Source: Streptomyces sp. 1331.2 (GTDB lineage: Bacteria; Actinomycetota; Actinomycetes; Streptomycetales; Streptomycetaceae). Taken from it: DNA of 64,000 nucleotides. The stretch spans positions 4,343,001-4,407,000 of the forward strand of contig NZ_OBMJ01000001.1 of NCBI RefSeq assembly GCF_900199205.1, in the 5' to 3' direction. Below the pieces are notes generated by a model. It did not search any database and was not told where the DNA came from. It was given only the letters and a program-made list of their open reading frames with translations. Below, one piece after another: positions 43,496 through 52,223 of the stretch. The translations under genes were made by a program, and so were the position numbers. How positions within the stretch are numbered: position 1 is the stretch's first letter; each line of letters starts with the position of its first letter.

Positions 43496-44683
43496 GTGGA
43501 GCGTACGGCGCAGTGGCGGATGCGGGCGGCCGGGCTGAACCCGTACCTGCTGGACTCGCTGCTGGCGCTGACGTCCGCGGGCGTCGCGGCCTGGGCGGTC
43601 TACAACGACGACCCGCACTGGCCGGCCTGGGTCTACCTGCTGGCGGTCGCCACCGCCCTGCCGCTGCCGTGGCGGCGCAGGGCGCCACTGACCGTGCTGG
43701 CGCTGTACAGCGCCGCCGAGATCGCGCTGACGGTGCTGGCGCACTCGGCGAACGCCCAGGTCCCGCTGGCCGGTGTGATCGGCCTCTACACGGTGGCGGA
43801 ACGGTGTTCGGACCGGGTGCGCTGGTCAGTGTTGGCCCTCACGGTCGTCGGCAACCTGGTCGGGACGCACTCCCCGAACGGCGCGGTCTTCAGCCTGCTC
43901 ACCTCGGTCGGCTCCTACGTCTTCGGCTCGCTGGTGCGCGCCCAGCGGCAGCTGGCCCGGCTGGAGGCGGAGCGGGCCCAGGAGGCCGGGGAGCGGGCGG
44001 CCAGCGAGGCGGGCCGCGCGGTGGCGCAGGAGCGGGCCCGGATCGCGCGGGAGATGCACGACATCCTGGCGCACGCCGTCTCCCTGATGGTGATCCAGGC
44101 CGAGGCCGGGCCGGTGGTGGTGCGCAACGATCCGGACCGGGCGATCCGCGCCTTCGACACCATCGCCGACGCCGGGCGCGACGCGATGGTCCAACTGCGG
44201 CGCGTGCTCGGGGTGTTGAAGGAGGAAGGGACCGGCCCGCAGCTGGCCCCGCAGCCCCGGCTGGCCGAACTCGGCGAGGTCGCGGAGCGGGTGCGCCGGG
44301 CCGGTCTGCGGGTGGACCTCGACGTCGCCGACGGGCTGGGTGCGGTGCCCGCGGACGTGGAGGCGACGGCCTACCGGATCGTGCAGGAGGCGCTGACCAA
44401 CACGGTCAAGCACTCGGGGGCCGACCGGGCTGCGATCCGGGTGCGGCGGGGCGGCCGGGAGCTGGAGGTCGTGGTGTCGGACAACGGCCGTGGCGTGGCG
44501 GCGGCCCTCGGCCGTACGGTGGTCGGCTGGTCCGGCGGGCGCGGGCTGGTGGGCATCCGGGAGCGGGCGGCGGCCTGCGGCGGGCGGGCCGAGGCCGGCC
44601 CGGGGCCGGAGGGCAAGGGTTTCGTGGTGAGTGCCCGGCTGCCGTTGGGGGCGGACGGCGTGGTGGAGAGGGCGGGTGGATGA
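43496..44683 (+). CDS. NarL-type sensor histidine kinase
   Basis: A 395-aa membrane kinase. The N-terminal half has about four or five hydrophobic segments (residues 15-140), then a coiled-coil linker ('RAQRQLARLEAERAQEAGE'). The HisKA_3 phosphoacceptor motif is 'REMHDILAHAVSLMV' (His about residue 188). The HATPase shows 'IVQEALTNTVKHSG', 'SDNGRGV' and 'GRGLVGIRERAAACGG'. There is no large extracellular domain, so it probably senses membrane state. GTG 43496 has GGGGGAGG 7 nt upstream; a longer frame starts at 43406. The stop overlaps the regulator start (ATGA). Confidence 0.9.
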   Translation: MERTAQWRMRAAGLNPYLLDSLLALTSAGVAAWAVYNDDPHWPAWVYLLAVATALPLPWRRRAPLTVLALYSAAEIALTVLAHSANAQVPLAGVIGLYTVAERCSDRVRWSVLALTVVGNLVGTHSPNGAVFSLLTSVGSYVFGSLVRAQRQLARLEAERAQEAGERAASEAGRAVAQERARIAREMHDILAHAVSLMVIQAEAGPVVVRNDPDRAIRAFDTIADAGRDAMVQLRRVLGVLKEEGTGPQLAPQPRLAELGEVAERVRRAGLRVDLDVADGLGAVPADVEATAYRIVQEALTNTVKHSGADRAAIRVRRGGRELEVVVSDNGRGVAAALGRTVVGWSGGRGLVGIRERAAACGGRAEAGPGPEGKGFVVSARLPLGADGVVERAGG

Positions 44684-45360
44684 AGCCGATCCGGGTGGTC
44701 GTCGCGGACGACCAGGAGCTGGTGCGGGCCGGGTTCGGGATGATCCTGGACGCGCAGCCGGACATCGAGGTGGTGGCCGAGGCCTGTGACGGCGCCGAGG
44801 CGGTCGAGGCGGTGCGCACGCACGGCCCGGACGTGCTGCTGCTGGACGTCCGGATGCCGGTGATGGACGGGCTGGAGGCCGCCCGCCGGGTGTGCGCGGA
44901 GTTCCCGGCCACCAAGGTGATCATGCTGACCACCTTCGACATCGACGACTACGTCTTCGACGCGCTGTACGCGGGGGCCAGCGGCTTCCTGCTCAAGGAC
45001 GTCCGGCGGGACGACCTGGCGCACGGGGTGCGGATGGTCGCCTCGGGGGAGGCGCTGCTCGCGCCCTCGGTGACCAGGCGGCTGATCAGCGAGTTCGCCG
45101 CCCGGCGCCCGGGTGCGCCGGAGCGGGCGGTGCGGCCGCCGTCCCGGCTGCTGGAGCAGCTGACCCTGCGCGAACAGGAGACGCTGCGGCTGATCGCGCG
45201 CGGGCTGTCCAACGCGGAGATCGCGGCGGAGCTGGTGGTCAGCGAGCACACGGTGAAGACGCACGTCAGCAATGTGCTGAGCAAGCTCGGGTTGCGGGAC
45301 CGGGTGCACGCGGTGGTGTTCGCGTACGAGGCGGGGGCGGTGGTGGCGGGGGAGGCCTGA
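44680..45360 (+). CDS. NarL/LuxR-family response regulator
   Basis: A 226-aa regulator. The receiver domain has 'VVADDQELVR' (acidic pair), phosphoacceptor Asp56 in 'LLLDVRMPVMDG' and 'GFLLKDVRRDDL' (conserved Lys). The C-terminal LuxR helix-turn-helix reads 'LTLREQETLRLIARGLSNAE' and 'SEHTVKTHVSNVLSKLGLRD'. It is the cognate partner of the overlapping kinase gene (4-bp ATGA overlap). Its targets are unknown; the repeats just upstream of the next gene (45452-45502) are a possible site. Confidence 0.92.
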   Translation: MKPIRVVVADDQELVRAGFGMILDAQPDIEVVAEACDGAEAVEAVRTHGPDVLLLDVRMPVMDGLEAARRVCAEFPATKVIMLTTFDIDDYVFDALYAGASGFLLKDVRRDDLAHGVRMVASGEALLAPSVTRRLISEFAARRPGAPERAVRPPSRLLEQLTLREQETLRLIARGLSNAEIAAELVVSEHTVKTHVSNVLSKLGLRDRVHAVVFAYEAGAVVAGEA

Positions 45361-45451
45361 GTCGGGCTCCCCCCTGCGGGGGAGGCGGCCGGTTCGCCGG
45401 TACGGGCGATCCGCGACGAGGGGGCCGGCGGACAGGCTGTGCGGTGTCGCA

Positions 45452-45502
45452 GACGGACCACGGACCACGGATCCGGGATCACGGATCGCCGGATCACGGA
45501 CA
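45452..45502. repeat. CGGATC/CGGACC iterated motif upstream of a membrane-protein gene
   Basis: The stretch contains ACGGACC, ACGGACC, ACGGATC, GGGATC, ACGGATC, CCGGATC and ACGGACA spaced mostly 7-10 bp. It lies 17 bp before the next start codon, after the two-component genes. It may be an operator array or simple expansion; unproved. Confidence 0.5.
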
Positions 45503-45518
45503 CTCAGGGAGATCGCAG

Positions 45519-46133
45519 ATGAACGCCACCCCGAGCAGCCGCGTCACCTCGTACGCCGTCGTCGGCGCCCCCGCGCTGATGGCCCTCTACGGCGGGATCC
45601 GGCTGGTGCCGGGCTCCCGGGAGCCCGGCCTCGGCTGGACGGCCGGCCACGCCGCGATGTTCGCCGGGCTGCTGCTGTTCGCCCCGGTCTTCCTCGCCCT
45701 GCGCCGGCTGCTCGCCCCGCGCGGCACGGCGGTCGGGCGGGTGGCGGCGGGCGCGGTGCTGGGAACGGCCTTCGCGGGGCTCGCGGCCTCCCTGGTGCAG
45801 ATCGGGATCGACCTGGTCGTCGGCCTGGTGGCGGCGGACAAGGCCGAGCAGTCGCGCCTGTTCGACCGGGTGCAGGGCGTGCCGGGCGTGCTGCCCGCCG
45901 TCTACCAGGTGGGTCCGCTGCTCTTCTACGTCGGGCTGCTGGCGCTGCTGGTCGCGGCCGCGGTGCGCCCGGCCCGGGCGCTGCGCTGGTGGAGCCCGGT
46001 GCTGGTGCTGCTCGGGACGGTCGCCTCGGCTGTCGACCTGGCACTGATCCCGCTCGCCGCCGCCTGCTTCCTGGTGGCGCTGAGCCCGCTGGCCCGGCCG
46101 GCCGCTGCGACACCGCAGCTGGTGCTGCTCTGA
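45519..46133 (+). CDS. Predicted multi-pass membrane protein
   Basis: A 204-aa hydrophobic protein with about six transmembrane segments: roughly residues 12-28, 40-60, 75-100, 120-145 (with 'YQVGPLLFYVGLLALLVAA'), 150-165 and 170-190. A polar loop 'AADKAEQSRLFDRVQGVPG' links the middle helices. No catalytic or transport motif is recognisable. AGGGAG precedes the ATG by 8 nt. It lies 158 bp downstream of the response regulator gene, with CGGATC repeats between them, so it may be a target of that system. I do not recognise the family. Confidence 0.65.
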   Translation: MNATPSSRVTSYAVVGAPALMALYGGIRLVPGSREPGLGWTAGHAAMFAGLLLFAPVFLALRRLLAPRGTAVGRVAAGAVLGTAFAGLAASLVQIGIDLVVGLVAADKAEQSRLFDRVQGVPGVLPAVYQVGPLLFYVGLLALLVAAAVRPARALRWWSPVLVLLGTVASAVDLALIPLAAACFLVALSPLARPAAATPQLVLL

Positions 46134-46174
46134 GCCCGGCTCCGAGCACGGCGTGACGGCGGGCGCGGCGTCCG

Positions 46175-47971
46175 TCAGGTCATGCGGAAGACCGGGCCGC
46201 GCGGGGTGAAGGGCAGCCCGGCGCCGCGGGGGACGAGGTAGGCGTGTTCGCGGCGCACCCGCAGGACGTCGCACTCGCCGTCGGTGATGACCAGGACGGG
46301 TGCCCCGGGCGGGAAGTCCTCGGCCCGTTCCAGCAGGTCGATGCCCGGCTGCAGCACGGTGCCGCCGCGGCCGTGCACCCGGACCCGCCCGGCGATCTCC
46401 TCGACCGGGAGGTAGCCGGCGTCGTGCGGGGCGGCGTCGCAGTGCACCACCCGGGCGGCCGGGACGTCCCGGGCGGCGGCGTAGGAGGCGATCGCGCCGA
46501 GCGCCTTGCCGAGCAGTGTCGGGTCCATCGAGCCGGAGGTGTCCAGGACGACCCCGAAGGTGCAGCGCGGCACCTCCTCCTCGGGGCGGTAGCGGCCGGC
46601 TCGCGGGATGTCCGGGGTCGCGCACTGGCGGCGGGCGGGGCGGGAGTAGCTGCGCACCGGCTCCGGGCTCGGCACGAACTCGTCGAACCAGCGGGCGAGT
46701 TGTGCGTCCCAGGGGAGCGGCGGATGGGCGAGCGCGCGGATCTCCTGGACCAACCCGGCCGGGAGCAGGCCGCGTTGGCGCTGGTGCAGCTCGAAGCCCT
46801 GCTGCAGGCCGCGCCGGTAGAAGTCGTCGAGGTCCACGTAGTCGCGCGGGCCGCGGTCCAGCGGTTCGCCGAGGATGTCCGGACGGTTCTTCCCAGCCAT
46901 CGTGGCGAGGCGGCGGATCCGGCGCTGGTCGCCGACGATCCGGTCGTAGACCTCCTCGGTCGACAGGCCCTTCAACCGCGGGTCGTGCAGGAGGCCTTCG
47001 GGCATGTCGCCGACGCCCATCTCCAGCAGCCAGCCGTTGATGACGTAGTCGGCGGCGACGTTGAACAGGAACGGGTCCCGGCCGCCACGGCGCTCGCCGT
47101 GCCGCAGGGCGGCGTGCAGCATCTCGTGGCCGAGGATGAACCGCCACTCCTCGTCGGTGTGCCGGCGCAGCGGGTTGACGTAGATCTCGCCGACCTCGGC
47201 GTTGACCGCGGCGACCGCGATGCCGTGGGCCCGGGCGAGTTCGGCGTCGGCGACCACGGTGAAGGCGGCCGCGATGCCGCCGAGCAGCGGGTACGAGGAG
47301 ACGAACCAGTTGAGCGCCCTGGTCCAGGGCCGTTCGGGCAGCCGCTCGCCGGTCTGCTCGTCGATCCGGCCGCCGGCCCGGTCCATCGCGGCGGACATGG
47401 TGCGGGTGAGCGCGGCCGCGAAGGCGGTCTCCCAGTCCTTGGGCACGCGGTCGTGGCGGGGCCACTCGACCAGCAGCTGGTCGCGGTCGGCGGTCCCGGC
47501 CGTGCCGGCGGTCCCGGCCGACGGCAGGCCGTCGCGGCGCCAGCGGGCGGCCAGCTCCTCCTCGTCGCCGCCGGGGTACTCCTGCGGGAGGACGACCGGG
47601 GCGCGGCCGACCGGGAAGGTGGCGAGGAAGCGGTTGACCACCGCGCAGCGGGCGGCGGCCGCGCACTCGTCCGGCTGGACCCGGGTGCCGCGGGCGGCCG
47701 GGACGTGGCCGAAGCCGAGGTGCAGCAGGCAGTGCGCGAGCACCCAGGCCCACTCCTCGGGCTCGGCCCGGCGGCGCGGGTTGACGTGCACGGTGCCGTC
47801 GGAGTCGACCACCGCCCAGCCGCCGGGCGGGGCGACCGTGCAGTCCTCGCTGCGGCAGACCTGGGCGGGCAGGGCGGCCAGCGCCGGGTTGCGGCGCAGC
47901 AGGGTGAGGCCCTGGGTGAAGACCTCGGCGCCCGGGTCGGGCTTCTTCGCCTTCGCCGCCGCGGGCTTCAC
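46175..47971 (-). CDS. VWA-domain protein with two metallopeptidase-like HxxxHxxxxH modules (COG3864/DUF2201 type)
   Basis: A 598-aa cytosolic protein. Residues 62-90 and 264-292 are related to each other: both have a strand ending in NP-x-RR, then EEW, a short helix and an HxxxHxxxxH zinc-type motif (H80-H84-H89 in 'HCLLHLGFGH'; H282-H286-H291 in 'HEMLHAALRH'). The C-terminal third is a von Willebrand A domain with the MIDAS motif 'DTSGSM' from D477. Such proteins act with MoxR-type AAA ATPases, as here: the GTG start overlaps the ATPase stop (GTGA, 47968-47971). The pair may work as a chaperone or metal-insertion machine; substrate unknown. Confidence 0.82.
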   Translation of the reverse strand: MKPAAAKAKKPDPGAEVFTQGLTLLRRNPALAALPAQVCRSEDCTVAPPGGWAVVDSDGTVHVNPRRRAEPEEWAWVLAHCLLHLGFGHVPAARGTRVQPDECAAAARCAVVNRFLATFPVGRAPVVLPQEYPGGDEEELAARWRRDGLPSAGTAGTAGTADRDQLLVEWPRHDRVPKDWETAFAAALTRTMSAAMDRAGGRIDEQTGERLPERPWTRALNWFVSSYPLLGGIAAAFTVVADAELARAHGIAVAAVNAEVGEIYVNPLRRHTDEEWRFILGHEMLHAALRHGERRGGRDPFLFNVAADYVINGWLLEMGVGDMPEGLLHDPRLKGLSTEEVYDRIVGDQRRIRRLATMAGKNRPDILGEPLDRGPRDYVDLDDFYRRGLQQGFELHQRQRGLLPAGLVQEIRALAHPPLPWDAQLARWFDEFVPSPEPVRSYSRPARRQCATPDIPRAGRYRPEEEVPRCTFGVVLDTSGSMDPTLLGKALGAIASYAAARDVPAARVVHCDAAPHDAGYLPVEEIAGRVRVHGRGGTVLQPGIDLLERAEDFPPGAPVLVITDGECDVLRVRREHAYLVPRGAGLPFTPRGPVFRMT

Positions 47972-49032
47972 CGGCGGGCCTCGACCAGCCTGGGCATGTC
48001 CCGGGCGGCCTCGATCAGGAACCAGGAGGGCAGCACCGGGTTGCCGTCCGCGCCGTCGGCGATCACCGTCTGGGCGACCTCCACCGAGATCTCGGCCAGC
48101 TGCACCAGCAGCGACTTGGCCCGGAAGGCGGTCTGCCGCTGCGCCCCGGAGGCGTGCTCCTTGCTTGCGGGCAGCTCCTTGACGAGGCGGCCGCGGAAGG
48201 CGTCGGCCAGGTAGTAGAGCAGGTCCCGGTCCTCCAGCCGGTGCGGCCAGCGGGCGTCGCCCTTGAGGATCGCCTCCAGGCCGTACGAGTTGCGGACGAT
48301 CTTCGCGTAGCCGCAGAAGGCGATCGCGTGCTGGGGGGTGAGCAGGCCGTGCGCGACCACCTTGAGGGTCTCTTCGTCCAGGGTCGGGCCGAAGGAGTGC
48401 AGCGCGTCGGAGAGCATGTGCCAGGCGCGCGGGGTGGAGAACGGCTCCTCGGTCTTGGGCGGGGCGGACCACAGGTGATCGGGCCGGTCGGTGAGGTGGT
48501 CGAGGACCCAGGGGTGGATGCCGGCGCCGGCCGCCCAGCGCAGCCAGTCCTCGGCGTTGGCTCGCAGGTGGACGTGGACCATGCGGTTGACCAGCGCGGA
48601 CGCCATCGGGCGGGCCAGTGCGCCGTCGGTGGCGCGGTTCCCGGCGCCGATCACGATCGAGCCGGGCGGCAGCTCGTACGAGCCGATCCGGCGGTCCAGG
48701 ATCAGCGAGTAGAAGGCCTTCTGGACGTCCGGCGAGGCCGCGTTGAGCTCGTCCAGGAAGAGGCAGTACGGCTCGTCGCGGGCGATCTGCTCGGGCGGGC
48801 AGAACCGGGAGCGGCCCTCCGGGGTGAGCTGCGGGACGCCGATCAGGTCCTCCGGGGCGAGCTGGGTGCCGACCAGGCTCACGCACTCCAGGCCGAGCGA
48901 TTCGGCGAACGCCCTGACCAGGGAGGACTTGCCGATCCCGGGAGCCCCCCAGAGGAACACCGGGCGGACGGTGGCCAGTCCGAGCAACAGCTCGGGGATC
49001 TGGGCGGGCGAGACGCTGACTGCTCCCTGCAC
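47968..49032 (-). CDS. MoxR-type AAA+ ATPase
   Basis: A 354-aa ATPase. Walker A is 'GAPGIGKSSLV' (about residue 30), Walker B is 'LFLDELNAA', sensor I is 'VIGAGNRATDG', and a later helical lid follows. It resembles the MoxR AAA+ subgroup that works with VWA proteins, encoded immediately downstream with a 4-bp overlap. GTG 49032 is chosen because AAGGAG lies 4 nt upstream; the frame extends to 49101 but the extra residues are not family-like. The partner has a VWA MIDAS site and zinc-type motifs, suggesting ATP-driven remodelling or maturation of an unknown target. Confidence 0.87.
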   Translation of the reverse strand: MQGAVSVSPAQIPELLLGLATVRPVFLWGAPGIGKSSLVRAFAESLGLECVSLVGTQLAPEDLIGVPQLTPEGRSRFCPPEQIARDEPYCLFLDELNAASPDVQKAFYSLILDRRIGSYELPPGSIVIGAGNRATDGALARPMASALVNRMVHVHLRANAEDWLRWAAGAGIHPWVLDHLTDRPDHLWSAPPKTEEPFSTPRAWHMLSDALHSFGPTLDEETLKVVAHGLLTPQHAIAFCGYAKIVRNSYGLEAILKGDARWPHRLEDRDLLYYLADAFRGRLVKELPASKEHASGAQRQTAFRAKSLLVQLAEISVEVAQTVIADGADGNPVLPSWFLIEAARDMPRLVEARR

Positions 49033-49143
49033 GGGGCTCCTTCGCGGTACGGCGGCTGACCGGCCCAGTGTGCGGCCCGAGTTGGGGCGGCGCACCCGCA
49101 TTTTTGGTGGCCGAGGGCGGGCCGGCGGCCGTACCGTCCGGGC

Positions 49144-49877
49144 ATGAACGCGAAGCGCCCCCTGATCGCCGTGCTCACCGGCGCGGGCATCTCGACCGAC
49201 TCCGGTATCCCCGACTACCGCGGCCCGCAGGGGCTTTGGCAGCAGGACCCGTCGGCCCAGCGGCTGGTCACCCTCGGGCCGTACCTGGCCGATCCGGAGG
49301 TGCGGCGGCGGTCCTGGCGGCTGCGGCTGGAGACGGGCGCGTTGGCCGCCGAGCCGAACGCCGGGCGCTGGTCGAGCTGGAGCGCTCCGGGCTGCCGCTG
49401 CGGGTGCTCACCCAGAACGTCGACGGGCTGCACCAGGCGGCCGGGCTGAGCGCCCGCAAGGTGCTCGAACTGCACGGCACCGCACGGGAGGTGCAGTGCC
49501 TGGACTGCCGGGCGGTCGGGCCGATGGCGGAGGCGCTGGCGCGGGTGGAGGCGGGGGAGCCGGACCCGGCCTGCCGGGAGTGCGGCGGGATCCTCAAGCC
49601 GCGCACGGTGATGTTCGGCGAGCACCTGGACCCGGTGGTGCTGCAGCAGGCCGACGCCATCGCCAAGGGCTGTGACCTGTTCATCGCCGTGGGGACGAGT
49701 CTGCAGGTCTACCCGGTGGCCTCGCTGCCGCAGATCGCCCTGGAGGGCGGTGCCCGGCTGGTCGTCGTGAACGGCGAGCCGACCCCCTTCGACGAGGCCG
49801 CGGACGAGGTGATCCGGGAGCCGATCTCGCAGGCGCTGCCCGAGCTGGTGCGGAGGCTGGTCAGGGAAGGGGCGTAA
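49144..49877 (+). pseudogene. Frameshifted NAD-dependent protein deacetylase (sirtuin)
   Basis: The 5' part (frame of 49144) encodes 'VLTGAGISTDSGIPDYRG', the NAD-binding GAGIS motif. The rest, in the frame one base behind, encodes 'VLTQNVDGLHQAAGL', 'LELHGTAREVQCLDC' (catalytic His, first zinc Cys pair), 'CRECGGILKPRTVMFGE' (second pair) and 'GTSLQVYPVASLP'. The break is near 49360, where GCCGGGCGCTGG stands. If the ancestor read GCCGGGCACCGGGCGCTGG, a 7-bp deletion between two CCGGGC repeats would explain it exactly. Without the lesion it would be about 244-246 aa and complete. It may be a true pseudogene or a sequencing error; every motif is otherwise intact. Confidence 0.85.
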
Positions 49878-49951
49878 GGACCCTTTACGGACGTACCGCC
49901 TGCATACGATGATCGTCCCGGCTTCCTCTCACGGCCTGGAGTGATCGAGCG

Positions 49952-51166
49952 ATGACGACGACGGCGAAGTTCGACCCCTGGTCGGCGGCGTTCGTGGCCC
50001 ACCCGTACGACGCGTACGCCGACCTGCGCACGCACGCGCCGGTGACGTACTTCGAGCCGACGAACCAGTGGCTCGTCTCCCGCCACGAGGACGTCAGCGC
50101 GCTGCTGCGCGACCGGCGGCTCGGCCGCACCTACACCCACCGGTTCAGCCACGCGGAGTTCGGCCGCCCCGAGCCCGACCCGGCGCACGAGCCCTTCCAC
50201 ACCCTGAACGACCACGGCCTGCTCGACCTGGAAGCGCCCGACCACACCCGGATCCGCCGGCTCGTCTCCAAGGCCTTCACCCCGCGCATGGTCGAGGGCC
50301 TGCGCCCGACCGTCCGGCGCCTCGCCGGCGAACTGGTCGACGGCCTGCTCGCGACCGGCGGCGGCGACCTGATCGCCGCCGTCGCCGAGCCGCTGCCGGT
50401 CGCCGTGATCGCCGAGATGCTCGGGATCCCCGAGGGCGACCGGCACCTGCTGCGGCCCTGGTCCGCCGACATCACCGGGATGTTCGAGCTCAACCCGAGC
50501 GAGGAGGCCGCCCGCCGGGCCGTCACCGCGAGCACCGAGTTCTCCGACTACCTGCGCGCCCTGATCCGCGAACGCCGGGAGACCCCGGGGGAGGACCTGA
50601 TCAGCGCGCTCATCCAGGCCCAGGAGGGCTCGGACGCGCTCAGCGAGCAGGAGATGGTCTCCACCTGCGTGCTGCTGCTCAACGCCGGCCACGAGGCGAC
50701 CGTCAACACCACCGGAAACGGCTGGTGGGCGCTGTTCCGCCACCCCGACGAACTCGCCCGGCTGCGCGGCTCGGTGGACGAAGTGCTGCCCACCGCCGTC
50801 GAGGAACTGATGCGCTGGGACACCCCGCTGCAGATGTTCGAGCGGTGGGCCCTGGAGGACATCGAGGTCCGCGGCGTCACCATCCCGCGCGGCGCTGAGA
50901 TCGCCCTGCTCTTCGGCTCCGCCAACCGCGACCCCGACCGCTTCGCCGACCCCGACCGCCTCGACCTCGGCCGCACCGACAACCCGCACATCACCTTCGG
51001 CGCCGGAATCCACTTCTGTCTGGGCGCGCCCCTTGCCAGACTGGAGCTCACCGAGTCCTACGGCACACTGCTGCGCCGGGCCCCGGGCCTGCGGCTGGTC
51101 CGCGAGCCCGAGTGGAACCCGGGCTACGTGATCCGCGGGCTCAAGGAGCTGCTGGTCGAGGTGTGA
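49952..51166 (+). CDS. Cytochrome P450, bacterial class I type (CYP107-like)
   Basis: A 404-aa soluble heme monooxygenase. The heme-binding loop is 'FGAGIHFCLGAPLAR' with Cys356 as the iron ligand, the K-helix ExxR is 'EELMR', and the I-helix reads 'NAGHEATVNTTGNG'. The catalytic Thr that normally follows the acid (AGHETT) is Ala249, with Thr250 next to it, as in P450eryF-like enzymes where the substrate supplies the hydroxyl. No ferredoxin or reductase gene is adjacent, so it must use partners encoded elsewhere. ATG 49952 gives a normal N-terminus. The substrate is unknown. Confidence 0.95.
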   Translation: MTTTAKFDPWSAAFVAHPYDAYADLRTHAPVTYFEPTNQWLVSRHEDVSALLRDRRLGRTYTHRFSHAEFGRPEPDPAHEPFHTLNDHGLLDLEAPDHTRIRRLVSKAFTPRMVEGLRPTVRRLAGELVDGLLATGGGDLIAAVAEPLPVAVIAEMLGIPEGDRHLLRPWSADITGMFELNPSEEAARRAVTASTEFSDYLRALIRERRETPGEDLISALIQAQEGSDALSEQEMVSTCVLLLNAGHEATVNTTGNGWWALFRHPDELARLRGSVDEVLPTAVEELMRWDTPLQMFERWALEDIEVRGVTIPRGAEIALLFGSANRDPDRFADPDRLDLGRTDNPHITFGAGIHFCLGAPLARLELTESYGTLLRRAPGLRLVREPEWNPGYVIRGLKELLVEV

Positions 51167-51185
51167 CGGAAAGAGGGGGGCTGCC

Positions 51186-52184
51186 GTGGGCAAGGCGACG
51201 GGCGCACTACTGGGGCTGGCGATCGGGGACGCACTCGGCCGGCCGACCGAGTTCCAGGACGTCGACCGGATCGCCGCCGACCACCCCGACTGGCGGCAAC
51301 TCCCGCTGCCGGCCAAGGCATTGGTGACCGACGACACCCAGATGACGCTCGCCCTCGGCCGCGGCCTGCGCACCGCCCTGGCCCGTGGGCCACTGACGCC
51401 CCTGCGCCTGGAGCGGCCGGTCCGCGAGGAGTTCGTCGACTGGTGGCGCTCCCCGGAGAACAACCGCGCCCCCGGCATGACCTGCCTGCGCTCCTGCGAG
51501 CGGCTCAGCCACGACCAGGTCCGCTGGCAGCAGGCCAGCGACGTCGGCTCCAAGGGCTGCGGCGCCAACATGCGGGTCGCCCCGGTCGGGCTGATCCGCG
51601 ACCTCGACGCCCGGCAGGCCGCCGGCGCCGCCCAGCTGCAGTCCGCGCTCACCCACGGCCACCCGACCGCGCTCGCCGCGAGCGACCTCACCGCGTACGC
51701 CGTCCGCAAGCTGGCCGAGGGCGTTCCGCCGGCCGTGCTGCCCGCCGTGCTGCGGGCGTACGCGCTGGCGAGCCGCGAGCGGTACGACGAGTTCTGGCTC
51801 GGCGACCTCGCCGACCAGTGGTACGGCGCCTCGCCGCAGGCCGTCATCGCCCGGGGCTGGGACGACTGCCTCGCCGTCCTCGACCAGCTGGAGGCAGCGC
51901 TCGCCGCACCCGACGTCGAGGCCGACCCGTGCCTGGCCACCGGCGAGGGCTGGGTCGCCGAGGAGGCCTTCGGCACCGGCCTGCTCTGCTTCCTGCTGCT
52001 GCCGGACGACCCGGTCGCCGCCGTCCGTCGGGCCGCCTACTCCGGCGGTGACTCCGACTCGCTCGCCTGCCTGACCGGCGCCTTCGCGGGCGCCCACCAC
52101 GGCGAGGAGGCCTGGCCGGGGGAGTGGGTCGCGCGGATCGAGCACCGGGACGAGCTGCTGGAGCTCGGGGCGCTCTGGGACTGA
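51186..52184 (+). CDS. ADP-ribosylglycohydrolase-family protein (first copy)
   Basis: A 332-aa all-helical protein of the ADP-ribosylglycohydrolase (DraG/ARH) superfamily. Metal-binding motifs: 'GALLGLAIGDALGRPTEF' near the N-terminus, 'VTDDTQMTLALG' (Asp pair), 'THGHPTALAASDL' and the C-terminal 'YSGGDSDSLACLTGAF'. Such enzymes remove ADP-ribose from proteins or small molecules, or act on related O-glycosides. GTG 51186 has an AG-rich AAAGAGGGGGG upstream. It starts 19 bp after the P450 stop on the same strand, so the two are probably co-transcribed. Substrate unknown. Confidence 0.88.
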   Translation: MGKATGALLGLAIGDALGRPTEFQDVDRIAADHPDWRQLPLPAKALVTDDTQMTLALGRGLRTALARGPLTPLRLERPVREEFVDWWRSPENNRAPGMTCLRSCERLSHDQVRWQQASDVGSKGCGANMRVAPVGLIRDLDARQAAGAAQLQSALTHGHPTALAASDLTAYAVRKLAEGVPPAVLPAVLRAYALASRERYDEFWLGDLADQWYGASPQAVIARGWDDCLAVLDQLEAALAAPDVEADPCLATGEGWVAEEAFGTGLLCFLLLPDDPVAAVRRAAYSGGDSDSLACLTGAFAGAHHGEEAWPGEWVARIEHRDELLELGALWD

Positions 52185-52223
52185 TCCGGGGAACCCGGAG
52201 CGGGGGTGGCGCGTCGAAGGGCC

